Below, piece after piece: positions 10,741 to 23,400 of a DNA stretch of 64,000 bases. The notes under the pieces were generated by a model. That model did no database searches, was not told the DNA's origin, and saw nothing but the letters and a program-made list of their open reading frames with translations. Within the stretch, counting starts at the first letter, position 1; each line of letters opens with the position of its first letter. The stretch covers positions 878,299 through 942,298 of the forward strand of contig VZRN01003459.1 of NCBI GenBank assembly GCA_013397935.1, in the 5' to 3' direction. The DNA is from Dasyornis broadbenti. Lineage: Eukaryota; Chordata; Aves; Passeriformes; Dasyornithidae. Made by a program: the position numbers and the translations under genes.

Positions 10741-13224
10741 CTTCTGTTTTGCATCTTTCATATGAGTATTTTTCCTAGAACTGTGCATTGCTGAGAACCC
10801 TATGCACGTGGTAATGAACTCTTTGACATGTTGCTCCTTCTGCTAGAACAAAATCAGTTTGCAGGCACTTCCTTACACAGTGCAGATCTGGAAGGTGTCT
10901 TGTACCAGATTTCCTCTCCTCAGCTGCACAGAAAATCAAATCTCCATTAAAATGCCTCTGAGAAACCTTTAGAAGACTGTTTGACAACCTTAAAACAGAG
11001 ACATAGGAATATAAAGTCAACTTTTGCATGCACAATCAGAGGAAAAGTATTCTTGAAAATTAGGAACAGGGTCCAATTTGTGGCTAGCTTTTGAACAAAT
11101 GTGCAAGCAAGATGTACAAAGTGTCTCTGCCACACAGATATTTTCTCGTTATGAGAATCTGTGACAGCAGTTAATGCACTGAGGAGGGGGTTGCTATGGG
11201 GTCACAGCTCCCCCTTCCAGCCAAAAAGAACGACCTGCAGAAAAAGTGATGCTAGCTTTCTCCTACAAAGAGTTCTGTGTCTTTGCAGGAGTGCAAGGCC
11301 ATCTCCAGAAGGGCTCTCAGCTCTGACATTTTACCTCTTTTGAGTATGGGATGAGGCTCAATTTAGTTTTCGAAGGGTATGACTCTTCTATTGGAGTCAT
11401 TGCTTTTGTTTCTGTCTCTGCGATTAAGTTTCCCTTCTTTATCTAAATCCATGCAAACCTGTCAACCCCATCACCCATCTCTGCTTAGAATTGCTATCCT
11501 TTGAGCACCTGAAATAACATGACAGACCTATCCAGTCTCACTCATTTGAAGTGAGCTGTCTCCTTTTACTTTTGGCTTCATTTTCATGCAGCCATAAAGA
11601 TTCACAGTATATATCAATGGAAAATGTAATATAACACTCAGAAGTTTTCAAATCTCACTCATTCAAATGAGTGTGACTTGACAAGTCTGATGTGATAAAA
11701 TAATGCAAAGGGGTTTAAAGATTTCACTTAAATGCACAATGAAATGAAACCTTTTTCTTTCTTTTTTCTCCCTGTTTCTTAAAACTTTAGAAATGAATTC
11801 TAAAAGGCTGCATCAAGCTGATAGAAAAGAGGAAGATTCTTGATGTAAAGTCTGTTATTTTTCACCTCCAAACAAGAGAGCTTTCCAGTCACCCTCACTT
11901 AAACTGGCAGAGTTTTTCAAGAGGAGATGGAGAGTGGGATTGATGAAGTCAATTGCAGATGTGAAAGACTAAGGAATTGTATAAAATAGGGTAGTGTCTT
12001 TATTAGATAAACTTGCAAAGAAAGAACTATAAATTAAGAGATACTTTAGCTACCACACTGTAAATAGAGGGAAGAAGAGAGAGAAAGGAACAAAACCAGA
12101 ATGAAAGCTAGTGAAAAAGAGATCACCCATCTACATCTGGAGGGGTGCTCCATTTGGTATTCAACTGTTGGCTGATGAGATTCTATGGCAGGGAGCAATA
12201 TTTTAAAGTGGAAGAATATCTACACATATTGAAAAAGCAAACAGTTTACAGGGGCTGGTGAGTACGAGTCATCATAGGTATTGAAGACATAAAACAAAAA
12301 TATCAAATTTGGGTAGTTAATTATAGGCTTCTATATTTTTATTTAATACATAAATAGTTGTGGATGAGTCCTCAGAAGAGCTGGAATCACACACATTCTG
12401 CTGAAGCTGGCAGGACCAGAAAGCTTACAACTTATTTGAAAGTTTTCTTATTTCTTTAGACATGTGAATCCAGCTTCCAAATTTTATGGACCCCATTTTA
12501 AAGGCCAGCCTGAAATGTTCTAAATGTAATGAGATCTAGTGAAAAGCACCGCACTTCTTATGACCTATAACTCCCTAGTGAAGTGAGACTTGATTTGAAA
12601 GACATACATGTACACATCCTGTTTACTTTAGTGGGAGCTATAGCAGATGGAAGAACATCTCTCCTAGGTTAGCCTTTTTTCAGCTTCCTCTAAAGCATAT
12701 ATTACTTCCTGGTCTCAAAGAGAAGAAATTAGTCTAAACAGGCTACTGTTTTAATCCATTGTGTAGCAATCCTTGTCTTCCTACAATTCATCTCAGTACT
12801 AGAATCGAAGTGCTTGTCTTATTGCTGAGCTACTTCTGCATCAAGAACATTAAATTCTTGGTCATTTAAAGCCACTCTGAGTCTCTCAGTGCCAAAAATC
12901 AAGCATGCCATTGCACTCTTAACAATTTGACACTGCTTAGCATCATGTACAGCTATTTACTATTTCATATCTATGACATGTAACTGACATGTAATACCTT
13001 GGATCTCCTTTAAACAAACAAAATATAAGGAAAAGGTGGAAGAAAGCCCTACAAAGTGGTGACAGATAAAGCAAAGGAGCCAAAGACAAGACGTGTGGGA
13101 CTGCTGGACACAGACCCTTCCTTTAGTGAAGATAGTGCAACTAGAGATATGTTTAATTCCTGCTTCAGAAACCAGTAGGGCCAGACTGCATCTCCACTCT
13201 GAGTTTCCACAGGGTTCTACAGTA
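10741..13224. other. Unique stretch, no gene recognised
   Basis: AT-rich sequence with open frames of no more than 100 codons and no recognised protein motif, repeat or RNA gene. Confidence 0.6.
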
Positions 13225-13680
13225 CTTCCAGCTGGAAGCGACCTTAAGAGTCTCCAGTCCAAACTCCTTCTCCAGTAAAGTAATCAACACTGAATTCAGG
13301 TCAGGTTTCTTAGGACATTGTCCAGTTGGGTTTCAAAAACCTCCAGTGATGGAGATGGCAGATTTTCTCTCTAGGCAATATCGTCTATTGCTTAATTATC
13401 CTTACAGTGAAATTTTGTTTCCCAATACTCGGTGATAACTGACAATGTTTATGAGCATTTGTCTCATCAGCCATCTGAATGTCTTAGAATATAGTGTAGT
13501 TGCAACTGCTCAGTCCCCTCCTGTTGGTGCCTAGACTGCTGTTGGATGCTTCTGAAGCCATCCTTTCTCCCAGATGAACCAGCCCCACCTCTGCAGCCTC
13601 TCCTTGCAGAACTAGGACTCCAGCCCCTGGCACCTCTGACCGTGCTTGTAGTTCTTTGGCTCTAGTTTCTTGCCTATTTT
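13225..13680 (-). mobile_element. Diverged CR1 LINE 3' fragment, antisense
   Basis: The + strand shows the reverse complement of a CR1 3' region. It runs from a GGAAGCGACCTTAAGAGTCTCCAGTCCAA core near 13232-13260 through AACCTCCAGTGATGGAGATGGCAG. It then reaches an ORF2-end region (CCAGCCCCACCTCTGCAGCCTCTCC, near 13571). It is more degraded than the neighbouring copies and lacks a clear octamer tail, so it is probably old. Confidence 0.65.
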
Positions 13681-13841
13681 GAGGTTGACTGCAAGATTTA
13701 ACTTTGTCCTGTCATCAGGAAATTTTCACAGAAACTTCTGAAAATGAAGCATCCTTAGACACTTCCTACCAGGTCCCAGAGAGGTCAAGATTACAAGAAT
13801 AGCAGAACTATTTATATTAGAAAGCAATCTTAAAAAATATT

Positions 13842-15600
13842 GTGTCCAACTATAAATCTAGCACTGAGAAGTCCACAACTAAACCACGTCCCTAAACACC
13901 ATATCTACATAGTTTTTGAACACTTTCAGGGATGGTGATTCCACCACTTCCTTTGGCAGCCTGTTCCAGCACCTGACCACCACCATTTCCATGCTGAAAT
14001 TTTTCCTAAGTTCCAATGTAAACCTCCCCTGGTGCAACTTGAGGCCATTTCCTCTTTTCCTTTCACTTACTATGTAGGAGAACAGACCAACCCCTACCTG
14101 GCTAGTCTGTTTTCAGGTAGTTGTAGAGGAAAATGAGGTCCCCCTTGAGCTGCCTCCTTCTCTACAAGCTAAACAGCCCCAGCTCCTTCAGCTACTCCTC
14201 AATTGTGTTCCAGACCCTCCACCACCTTAATTTTTCCTTGCTGGACTCACTACAGCACTTTAATGTCTTTCTTGTCCTGAAGGGTCGAAAACTGAACACA
14301 GGATTGAGTCTCACCAGTGCTGAATACAAGGGGACAATCACTGCCCTAGTCCTGCTGGCCACACAATTACTGGTCTAGGCCAGGATGCCATTGGCCTTCT
14401 TGGCCACCTGGGCACACCCTGGCTCATGTTCAGCTGCTGTCACCAGCATTGCCAGGTCCTTTTCCTGTGGGCAGCTTTCCAGCCACTCTGCCCAGCCTGT
14501 GGCACTGCCTGGGGTTGTTGTGACTCAAGTGAAGGAGTTTGCTTATTGTGATACTTTGCTTATTGAACCTCACATCACTGGCCTCAGCCCACTGATCCAG
14601 CCTGTCCAGATCCCTCTGCAGAGCCTTTCTACCCTCCTGCACAGCAACACTCCAACCTAACAGGGTGTTGTCTGTGAACTGCCTAAGGGTGCACTCGATT
14701 CTCTCATCCAATCATTTATCAAGACATTAAACAGAACTGGCCCCAGTACTGAGCCCTGAGGGACATCACTGGTGACCAGCTGCCTGCTAGATATAACTCC
14801 ATTCACCACTACCCTTCAGGCTCAGCCATCTAGGTTTCTTTTACCAACACAAAGTACACTTGTCTAAGCCATGAGCAGCCAGTTCCCCCTAAGAATGTTG
14901 GGAGACAATTTCAAAGATTTTACTAAAGTGCAGGTAGATGACATCCACAGCCCTTCGCTCATCTAATAAGTGGATCACTCTGTCATAGAAGGAGATTGGT
15001 TGGTCAAACTGGACCTACTTTTCACAAAGTCTTGCTGCCTGTGCCTGGTTGCCTGGTTCTACAACTACCACATGATGACACTCCAGATGATCAGTTCCAT
15101 GACTTTCTGCAGCACCAAGGACAAGCCTGCAGTTTCTTGGATCTTTTTGTGGTCCTTCTTGTAGATAAGTATCATGTTGGCTAACTGCCAATAAACTGAG
15201 GCCTTCCCAGTTAGTCAGGGATGCTGACAAATGATTGAAAGTGAGCGCTGCTGGCAGCAACCTGAGTACCCTTGGGTTTATCCCATCCAGCTCCTTAGAC
15301 TTGTGTATGTTAGGACTATAACAGGTCGCTGATCATTTCTCCTTGGATTATGGGGACTTCATCGCCTTCCGTATCTCTGTCTTCCAGCTCTGTGAGCTGG
15401 GTACCTTGAGAACAGTTGCTATTACCATAAAGGTCTGAGGCAAAGAAGGCATTCAGTACATCAGTTTTTTCCTAATCCCTTGTCGTTGTTACTCAACACC
15501 ACCGAATAAGGGATGGAGATTCTCCTTGACCTTCCTTTTACTGTGAATTTATTTAAATAAACATTTTTTGTTGTCTTAGCACAATAGCCAAACTAAATTC
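13842..15600 (-). mobile_element. Long 5'-truncated CR1 LINE, antisense, with reverse transcriptase remnants
   Basis: About 1.75 kb of CR1 in antisense. Going up in coordinates it shows the 3' UTR core (GTCCAACTATAAATCTAGCAC), the ORF2 C-terminal region and then the reverse transcriptase domain. On the - strand, 14711-14430 translates to a recognisable RT fragment: IECTLRQFTDNT, then RKALQRDLDRLDQWAEA. The family motif there is F-A-D-D; this copy reads F-T-D-N, so one of the two metal-binding aspartates is lost. Frameshifts and stops break the rest of ORF2. Similarity to CR1 fades near 15600, after a segment reading GGATGGAGATTCTCC on the + strand. The copy is inactive. Confidence 0.9.
14430..14711 (-). 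pseudogene. CR1 ORF2 reverse transcriptase fragment (inactive)
   Basis: A 93-codon remnant covers the RT region around the catalytic box and the conserved RDLDRLDQWAE segment that follows it. The catalytic box is FTDN instead of FADD. A normal CR1 ORF2 encodes endonuclease plus RT and is around 900-1000 residues; this is a small piece of the RT only. It has no promoter and is part of the larger antisense CR1. Confidence 0.85.
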
Positions 15601-18600
15601 AGAATCAATATGTATCCACTGCTGGTGGCAGATCACTTCCTGGGGGCTCTGGTAGGGAAGATGTGGGATGTTGTTTCCATGAAGGCCAAGGAAATGAATA
15701 CAGGATATCTCAGCCTTTGACATGTCCACTGTCACTAATTCAAGTGCTTCATTTAGCTTCATGATGACGTTCCTTTTTTATTCTTTATATTCATCTGTGG
15801 AAATAGAACTTCATCTTGTTGCACTTGGTGTCCTTTGGCAATTTCAGTCTTAGCTGAACTTTGGGTTTTCCAACAATATTCTGCATGCCTAGAAAATGTT
15901 TATATGGTCTTCCTTTGCTGCCCGTTCTCATTTTACTTGCTGTGTGCAAAGATCATTTACACTGGGGCCCAGTCATGTGTTCCTATTTATTCAAGATGGT
16001 CTTGTTATAGGTCGACTATTTTCCTAAAAATCTGGATGACTTGGAGTTTAGAAAAGATTGCCTCTATAGACTTTCTGGTTTTCTTTACTTCAGTTGCAGT
16101 AGCTCCCCCAATGGTTTCATCATTCAAACAAAGCCTTGCCTTGAGTCAGCAGCAGTTTTTATTCTCATCTGGCATTTGAGTTGTTCTTCATATACTGCTG
16201 TGTTATTGCTGCACAACAAACGCGTAATACTTGCAATATTAAATCATGTCAAGCTTTCTTTCTGTGTGACTAGCCCTTGAGTTGTTTGTCTTTCTTTGCA
16301 AGTTCTTCAAGATTTGGTTGGGTGTTGCTCTGACATTGATGTAGGGGTCTGGGCGATGTTCCAGTTTTAAAGTCACGCTCCTCAAGGGATATCCTTGAGT
16401 AGTGGTATTTCTCCCTCGGTATTGCTGTATTTCTAGCAGATATAGAACATACCTACATGTCTTGAATCTGTTGTATATGGGAATCTTATCTGAAAGGAAC
16501 TCTTGAAGGCTCTTGCACAAATGGGAACTTTTGGACTTGCCACAGCTGCAATGGATTAGAGGAGAAGGACTTCTTCTGTGTCATAATCATAACCACTAAT
16601 GGAAGAATAAAAACTCTTAAAAACTAGCTCTGAGCCCATCAGAGCACACTTGTGTGAGTAAAGGTAAATCTGGAAGCTGAGGAGGTAATACAGCCCCATG
16701 TGAGTAATTTACAAGGAGTCGTACCTTTTATTCTTTGGAAAATGCTCAAAACACAGCCTCAAGTTTCACAGAAAATAAGATTGTTAATCTCATTCTGAAC
16801 CAACCTCCATGTGAAGAATAGCCAACTCACCAGCTATCACACTTGATCAGCAGTCTGTACTGGAAGGCCCCAGGAGACATCTACACAGTTTGAAGACTGA
16901 CTTGATACACTCAGTGAAGGATGATTTTTCTCATGTGTGTATGTATTTGTAGGTACGTTCCAAGGAATTTGTACTCATAAGCTCCTTTTTGCAATGTTAA
17001 GTTTCATTCTTTAAAACTTTTAGTTTAGTTTAATTTAAACTGAAAAATGCAGAGAATAGGTGTGATTCAATTTGTTTTGTTTTGTTCTAGTCCTTTAGTT
17101 TGTACAATTTCCACACTTTCATTTATGGTTATATCTTCTTATGCTGTTTGTGAATTGAAAGAGACCACATTCCTATGACTGCTAGATATTTTTCTTGTTT
17201 AGTATAACATATCATTTCATGGCATATGCTCTCAATTTCCTTTTTTCCTTTAGCACCATTAAGTGACATTTCTTTACCATGAGGAATAAACTTCCTAACA
17301 GCTCCTGTTCCTCACCTATCTACATCAAGTGATTTTTTATTGCTCCTTTGTATTGACTACATTACTGCTGTTTTCCATTAAGCTGAAATTTCATCATATT
17401 TCTACAAGGTCTTTCCTCAAGGTTACTGCTATAAAATCTCCAAGTAATTCCTCCAAGTTCTCCTTTTTTCTAGGCTCTTTTCAGATGTATGACTTTTCTG
17501 AAGATCTATGAGCAGCTTGTAAGCATAACTACAGGGTACCTTTGATATGAAAGCCAATTCCTCTCACATACTCTTTTACTGACCTTACAACTTCATAGTT
17601 TCTGACTTCCTTTGCAGAAGCTTTACTGCTCCTGAGCACAGCTCTTTTTTTCTTTTGTAAGCTCTTTCTTCCTTTCTTCTCCTTTCTTCTACTACTTTAA
17701 AAGCCTTTGCATGTTGTGCACAATCTCTCATTTAGTAGACCCTATTCCTGATTTTTAAATGAATGAAGAATGAATGCTACTTTTTTTGTTGGTTTAGTAC
17801 AGTTCCTCAAGCACCACCCACCTTGGACTCTTACAGTATATTCAATTGTAGTGGGTAAAAATAATGTGCACTAAGGTTTGCGGTTTGCCTGCAAAGTGAG
17901 ATGAGCACATATTATTACACCAATTAGGGAAGGACAAACTGAGGCAGGGAGACATGCTGAAACTGAGTGTAGCTATATATGGAATAAACCCGATACAATA
18001 TGAAGCACAGGACAGTCATTGTAATTATTAATTACATAATTATTATTGGTTTAGTTGCTGTAAGCATATTTGCAGCCACTGAAATCATAAGGTGTGGATC
18101 CTGATTTTCACTGTAGCACAAAGAATACACTGAATCAATGTATGGCTCTGACTAGAGATCCATTGTTGTTTAAATTAAATAAAAAAACCCAATGGCTATA
18201 GGTTGATAAAAAACAAACATGCCATTGCAAGCGCAGACTGAGGCTCATCTAAGTAGCCTTCTTCTGTTTTGTGAGCAAAAGATGTAGGATTTTCTGCTGA
18301 GCAGAATGGCAATCTGAGACTACCCATTTAAGACAAATTACATTAAATCAACTTTTTTTCAATTCCCACTAAGCTTTACTTATTCTGTTCTTCATGCTTG
18401 CCCTGCAGAAGTGTAGCTCAAAAGCTAACCAGCAATATTTTACAATGTCAAGTAATCTGTCAAAGCTTCCCAAAGTTGTTTCTTCTTTGACCTTTCCTAT
18501 TAGTCACAACTCTTGACTGCATCATCGCCTGTGGCTCTTTGCTCTTTTTATTCTAAATTTTAAATTTTAATATTACAGGCAAAATATTCTATCTGTCCTC

Positions 18601-19475
18601 TCAGCTTAGAAAATATGATTTCAACAAAATTAAAGCTTTGTCAACGTCAGGTGACATGGTATGTTTCTTGGTTTTAAGCTTTAGGTTTTTAAGCATTCAG
18701 TCAGATGCAGTAGGTTAAGCCTTGTGGAATCTGGAGAAAACATTGTTACAGACTGGTTTTCTAAAAAAAGTAGAAACAGAATTTATTGTTAGAGCAAATT
18801 AATACCAATAAACTTATTAATTAAGGAAAACAAATACTAATAAACAGAGAAAAAAGATGGAATAAAGAATCCTCTTGATCTTGAAAAGTACAAGAAAAGG
18901 CTTGGATAATATTTACTTGGGTTATGAGCTCTCTTGACCTATGTGTAGGACAGTTGGCATCAGCAGGACTATTGTGATGAAAAGTTTGTTCTGCTGGAGC
19001 TTTTCTTCCTCATTTTGGGACTGAAATATAAAATGACCATGGAAACAATCAGATTGCAGTCCCTTTTTCAATTGCTCCACAAACTGAATTTAGCTACTTA
19101 GAAGTGGGAGCCTATACCTCTTCTCTTAAACCCTTCCCAAAGTCCCACATCACAGAAAAGTGTAAAGCTGAATTAAAGAAGAGTTGTATACCCCACTTCA
19201 AACTGTTTGTACAATGGTGGGATTTAGATCTGCTCATAGAGGATGCCATGCTCTTGTCTTGCTGGATTCCCAATATGGCTTCCAGAAATTCATCTCTCAG
19301 TGAGCAGTGGTGGCTCTGCACAGCTGTTCACCTCATGAGAGACTTCTCTGGTGGGCAGAGCACCCAGAGCAATTCCTGCAGTCAGCACTAGCAATTAAGA
19401 GAGTCAGACATAGGTCCCAGCCTCTGGCAAAGCTTGAATATTGGGATGGGTTTGTGGCATTTTGGTGTGGGATCC
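15601..19475. other. Unique or ancient-repeat stretch, T-rich on the + strand
   Basis: No gene recognised. From 15600 to about 17800 the + strand is visibly richer in T than A, with many CTTT/TTCT runs (for example 17640-17700). The longest open frames are 114 codons (15835-16179, +) and 93 codons (16239-16520, -), neither in a known family. The strand bias would fit an old antisense retroelement beyond recognition, but that is a guess. 17800-19475 is ordinary AT-rich sequence. Confidence 0.5.
19471..19475. repeat. Left target-site duplication of LTR copy 1
   Basis: GATCC immediately before the LTR start pairs with GGTCC at 20464-20468 after its end (4 of 5 bases match). Confidence 0.55.
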
Positions 19476-20463
19476 TGTTGTGGTTTGACTCTGGCCAAAT
19501 GCCAGGCACCCACAACATCTACTCACTTGCTCTCCCCAGCCACAGTTGGGCAGAGGAGAGAAAAATAATTAACACACACAGGGCTCATGAGTTGAGATAA
19601 GGAACTGGAAGAAGATGCACTCAGGGCAAAACAGGCTGAACTTAAAGTTGCAAAGCGATTTGTTGCTGGCAGAGTCAGAGGAGTAAATGAGAAGTAAAAT
19701 AAGACCTTCAAAGACACAATTTTTCTGCTCACCCCCCTCCCTACTTCCCAGGAGCAGCAGAGGGGAGCAAGGCATGGGGGTGGGGGGGTAGGTCAGTTCA
19801 TCACTGAGATCTTCTTCCACTACTCAGGGAGAGGAGTCTTTTCTTCTGCATAGCTGTGGGTCCCAATCTCACATGCAGCAGCCTGCCCGAACCCACCACA
19901 ATGTGAGCTACCCCCAAGAGCAGACAGTCCTCCCAAAACTGCTGCGGTGTGGGGTCCCTCATCCATGGGGTACAGACCTCTGAGGCCAGACCTTTGCATC
20001 TCGGGAGCAAGGCCTCTCTCTCCACTGAGACTCCCACTGGACCACAGTCTCCTCCAGGCATCCACCCGCTCTGGTGTGGGGCACCTCCCCATGAGCTGCA
20101 AATGGATCTCAGCATCCCCTGTGGACCCCATGGGCTGCAGGGGGACACCTTCTCCACCATGGGCCTCACCACAGCCTGCAGAGGAGTCTTGGCTCTGGTG
20201 CCTGGAGCACTTCCTCCCCTTCCTTTTCCACTGACCTTGGTGTCTGCATGTTGTTTCCCTCAGATATTCTCACCTCCTCCTCCTCTGGCTAAANNNNNNN
20301 NNNNNNNNNNNNNNNNNNNNNNNNNNNNNNNNNNNNNNNNNNNNNNNNNNNNNNNNNNNNNNCTCTGCTGGACATCGTGCAAGCTTCAAGAAACTTCACG
20401 CAGAAGCCATCTTTGTGGGGCCCCCCCCACTGGCAAAAAACTGGGCCAAGCAAAACCAGCACT
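19476..20463 (-). mobile_element. Solo LTR, family A copy 1 (ERVL-like), interrupted by an N gap
   Basis: This copy aligns end to end with the element at 39439-40534. The + strand edge starts TGTTGTGGTTTG and ends CCAGCACT. Shared blocks include GGCCAAATGCCAGG, CTCATGAGTTGAGATAAGGA, CTTCTTCC near 19811 and CCTGGAGC near 20200. The orientation (-) is taken from the promoter seen in copy 2; the matching part here falls in the N gap at 20294-20362. The poly(A) site equivalent reads AACAAA (19664-19659, - strand) instead of AATAAA. A 5-bp target-site duplication with one mismatch flanks it, as typical for ERVL-type integration. No internal retroviral genes are present. The 208-codon open frame across the gap is spurious. 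Confidence 0.85.
20294..20362. other. Assembly gap, 69 N
   Basis: A run of 69 N lies inside LTR family A copy 1. The flanks map to 40325 and 40436 in copy 2, so about 110 bp are expected here. The missing part corresponds to the CCAAT/TATA promoter region of the LTR. Confidence 0.95.
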
Positions 20464-23400
20464 GGTCCCTTCCCATTCTGCCCCGAACATGAGACACTTC
20501 CAAAGTCAGATGTGTGATATGGCTTTGCTGGAGCCTTCATTGAAAGGGTGCCTGGGGCTAGGATGTGGCTTCTAATATGAAAACAAACTAATTAAATGCT
20601 GCCATTGTATTGCTCTCCAAAACTGGTAGCCAACCTAACACCAGCAGCAAGCACATTTCTCTAGAATTAGTGAAGTTACTTTTTGGCTTGGAGATACAGT
20701 GTGAAGAAATTGATTCTTCCACTGTGCGCTGTGGATATAGGGGGAAGCTGCTATCATTTGGCCCTTCACCAGCCTCAGGCACTTTAAAAACAGCACAGGT
20801 GTTAAGAAGCTTGTTTGTTGTTTAGCTGGTGCTGCCAACACCGTTGCTGTTGCTCTTTGAAGAATCTCACTTGTCTGTGCAAATCTCGTCAGCTTGTTTC
20901 ACTTTAGAGTGCCCCTTTCTCTGCCTCCACCCATCTCATCTTCTCCTCCATCTCTTCCTCCATTTTGTTTGGTGATGACACTGTGCTGGACCGGCCACTC
21001 GCTTCTTGTCACCTCTACAGAAACCTTGCCCAAAGTTAGACTCTGCTGCAGTAATCTAATCTGGAATGTCATAGCAGATTTCAGCAGCTCAATTGGATCA
21101 TCTGCCTGCAGAGCTACACACTCTCCTGCCAGCTTGGCAGAGCAAAGCTTAACCCCTTCCCTACACAGCCTGGTCTAATTAACATTGGATGTAGTTTCAC
21201 CATGAATCAACTCAGAGCTGGAGGATATGGTTGAAACCCACAGAAAATATTCCATAGAATTTCATAAGGTTGTACTAAATGTTAACATCATCATTTCTTA
21301 ATATTTAAATCTTCAAGCTGAAGATTTTTAACAGCAAGAAAAAATTCCTTTTTGTACCCCAGCAGCAGGAAAGAGATCACCTCCAGACTGTGTCCCAAGG
21401 TCTCTCACTACTCTCTTTCTTTGGCGTGCAATTACAGTTCCCCTCTTTCTGCTTGAACACATATTAACTACAGAATTCAGGAGAGACCATTTCTGTAATA
21501 ATTCTGTCACTACCACACAGACTTATTTGGGAAAGGGCATAATTATCCATCAGATTGAAAAGGCTGGTTTAGAAGCACCCACCCAAAGCTTATACATTCA
21601 TTTGACAGGACTTCTTCCCAAGAAGATTCTATATGCTTGCAGTGTGCTCCAATGCTCACAGTGGTCGATCAGTCTAGGCATTCATACTTCAAGCTAAAAT
21701 TGATTGAAGGCTTTTAAAATCAGTATAGAATTCATAAAATATAGCACTTGCTTCTCATGCCATGGCAATTCTCTTGGTTGCACTTATAGTTTACTTCAGC
21801 AGCTGAGCTTACGGACAGCTCTGCTCTTAAGCTACACTAGGTGCAGCTTGTAGGTCGTCAACTGCCGTGGGAGGCAGTGTGCTGCTAAGTATTTAGCATT
21901 TTCTCTTATCTTCTTCCTTTTGCCTTTTTTTTTTCTTTGTTTTGGTTCTCCTTAGCAGATAAATTTCTTACTCTTTTTTTTCCTGGCTTCTTCACTAAGA
22001 TGCAGTCCTCAGAGTCTGACAATCTGTCGAAAACTTCCTGACATATTTATGGTGAGGGTGGGAGTAGAAAACTTGTTCAAGTTCGTGACCACTTTTCTTG
22101 GAAGTGATTGTCTAGGTTCTTCTCACCCACTTCAAAGCTAGATTCAGTTTTAAAACTTGTTAGTTAAAACACTGTGTACAATGCTAGGGCTAAAATAATT
22201 CTTCCAAAAAGTATCTTGGCAAAATGTGCACCCCAGGTTCAGCAGATGCTTTGTTTAACACAGATGTTTTTGCATTAGAATTCCTGCCTCATCCTACCTT
22301 TTTGTCTCAAAGGTTTGCATGTGTACATGTTTTCTCTGTGATGTAGGTGAACACCTTCTTTAAAGATTGGGCTGTTTCTTTTTGTTTTCCTCTTCTTATC
22401 AGTAAACTCCAAAATCCTGAATTTTGTGTCCAGCTTTGAAATTGATTATGTCAGGCCAAGTTCAAACTGAGCAATATGTGTGAGCATGTGATACTTTTAA
22501 GGAAGATTTGCCAAGTTATGACCATCAAAGCTGTGTTTTAGAGACTTAGCATTGAAATCTTGCCAAGGAAAACAACCCTATGAGCTTTTATTACTGTCTG
22601 TTCCTAAAGGAGGAATGACGGTTCCATAGATATTACCTCTAAGCTCTTCTAATCACCTTTACTCATTGCTGCCACAGATTTTACACTGTGAAAACAAATG
22701 AAACAGAGGTGGCATCTGATTTTTAGAGGTAGAGCAGATCAGACTAAAATATTCTTTTTCAAAGAAGAATTCTCCTGAAAATGAAGAAGATTGATACATG
22801 GAACAGCTTTGGTGATTGAATAGCTATTATTTTTTTCACACTACAATAGGTAATATTTTTTCTGAACAGCAGGTAGAAAACAGACATATTCCTGACCCAC
22901 TACTTGGTAGCAACAGAGTTTTGTGTTATGTATGAGCCTCATTCCCACCCTGCCTACATTACTCTTATACTTTTCAAAATTCACAGAACTATATAGAATT
23001 CAGTTATTTAAACATCTTGTCGTTACATGAAAATGAACAAAATCTGAACACAAGAGATGATACAAGTTTATAGGCCCTCCTCCCACCAATATCTAAATAG
23101 ATCTCAATATAATACATACATTTTTAGTGAAAATGAGCATCTGTCAAAATGTCTGAAATGCAAGGAACTTCTGAGAAAAGGCAGTGAAGTGGAGAATCTG
23201 GGCACTTATTCCTTGTGACAGTCGTTGCAAGGTGGAAGCCTGGGCACTGGGAGTCCTATATGGCCTACCTGTTGTGAAGCCAGGACATCCATCAATCTCT
23301 GAGGGACTCCTTGGTGCCTCAGAGGGCTCCCGGGTATGTAGTTTATTTCACAGGGTGAAAAAGTAGATGATGCCGTGGGGGAACCAAGGACTTTACAGCT

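Noticed and set aside
16239..16520. Faint resemblance of a - strand frame to histone H3 (EI-x-x-Y motif)
   Set aside because: Only a few residues agree, gaps are needed and the remaining H3 sequence is absent; judged chance.
19949..20575. 208-codon open frame on the + strand
   Set aside because: It runs through 69 N and lies mostly in LTR family A copy 1; the frame is not shared with copy 2 at the same place.
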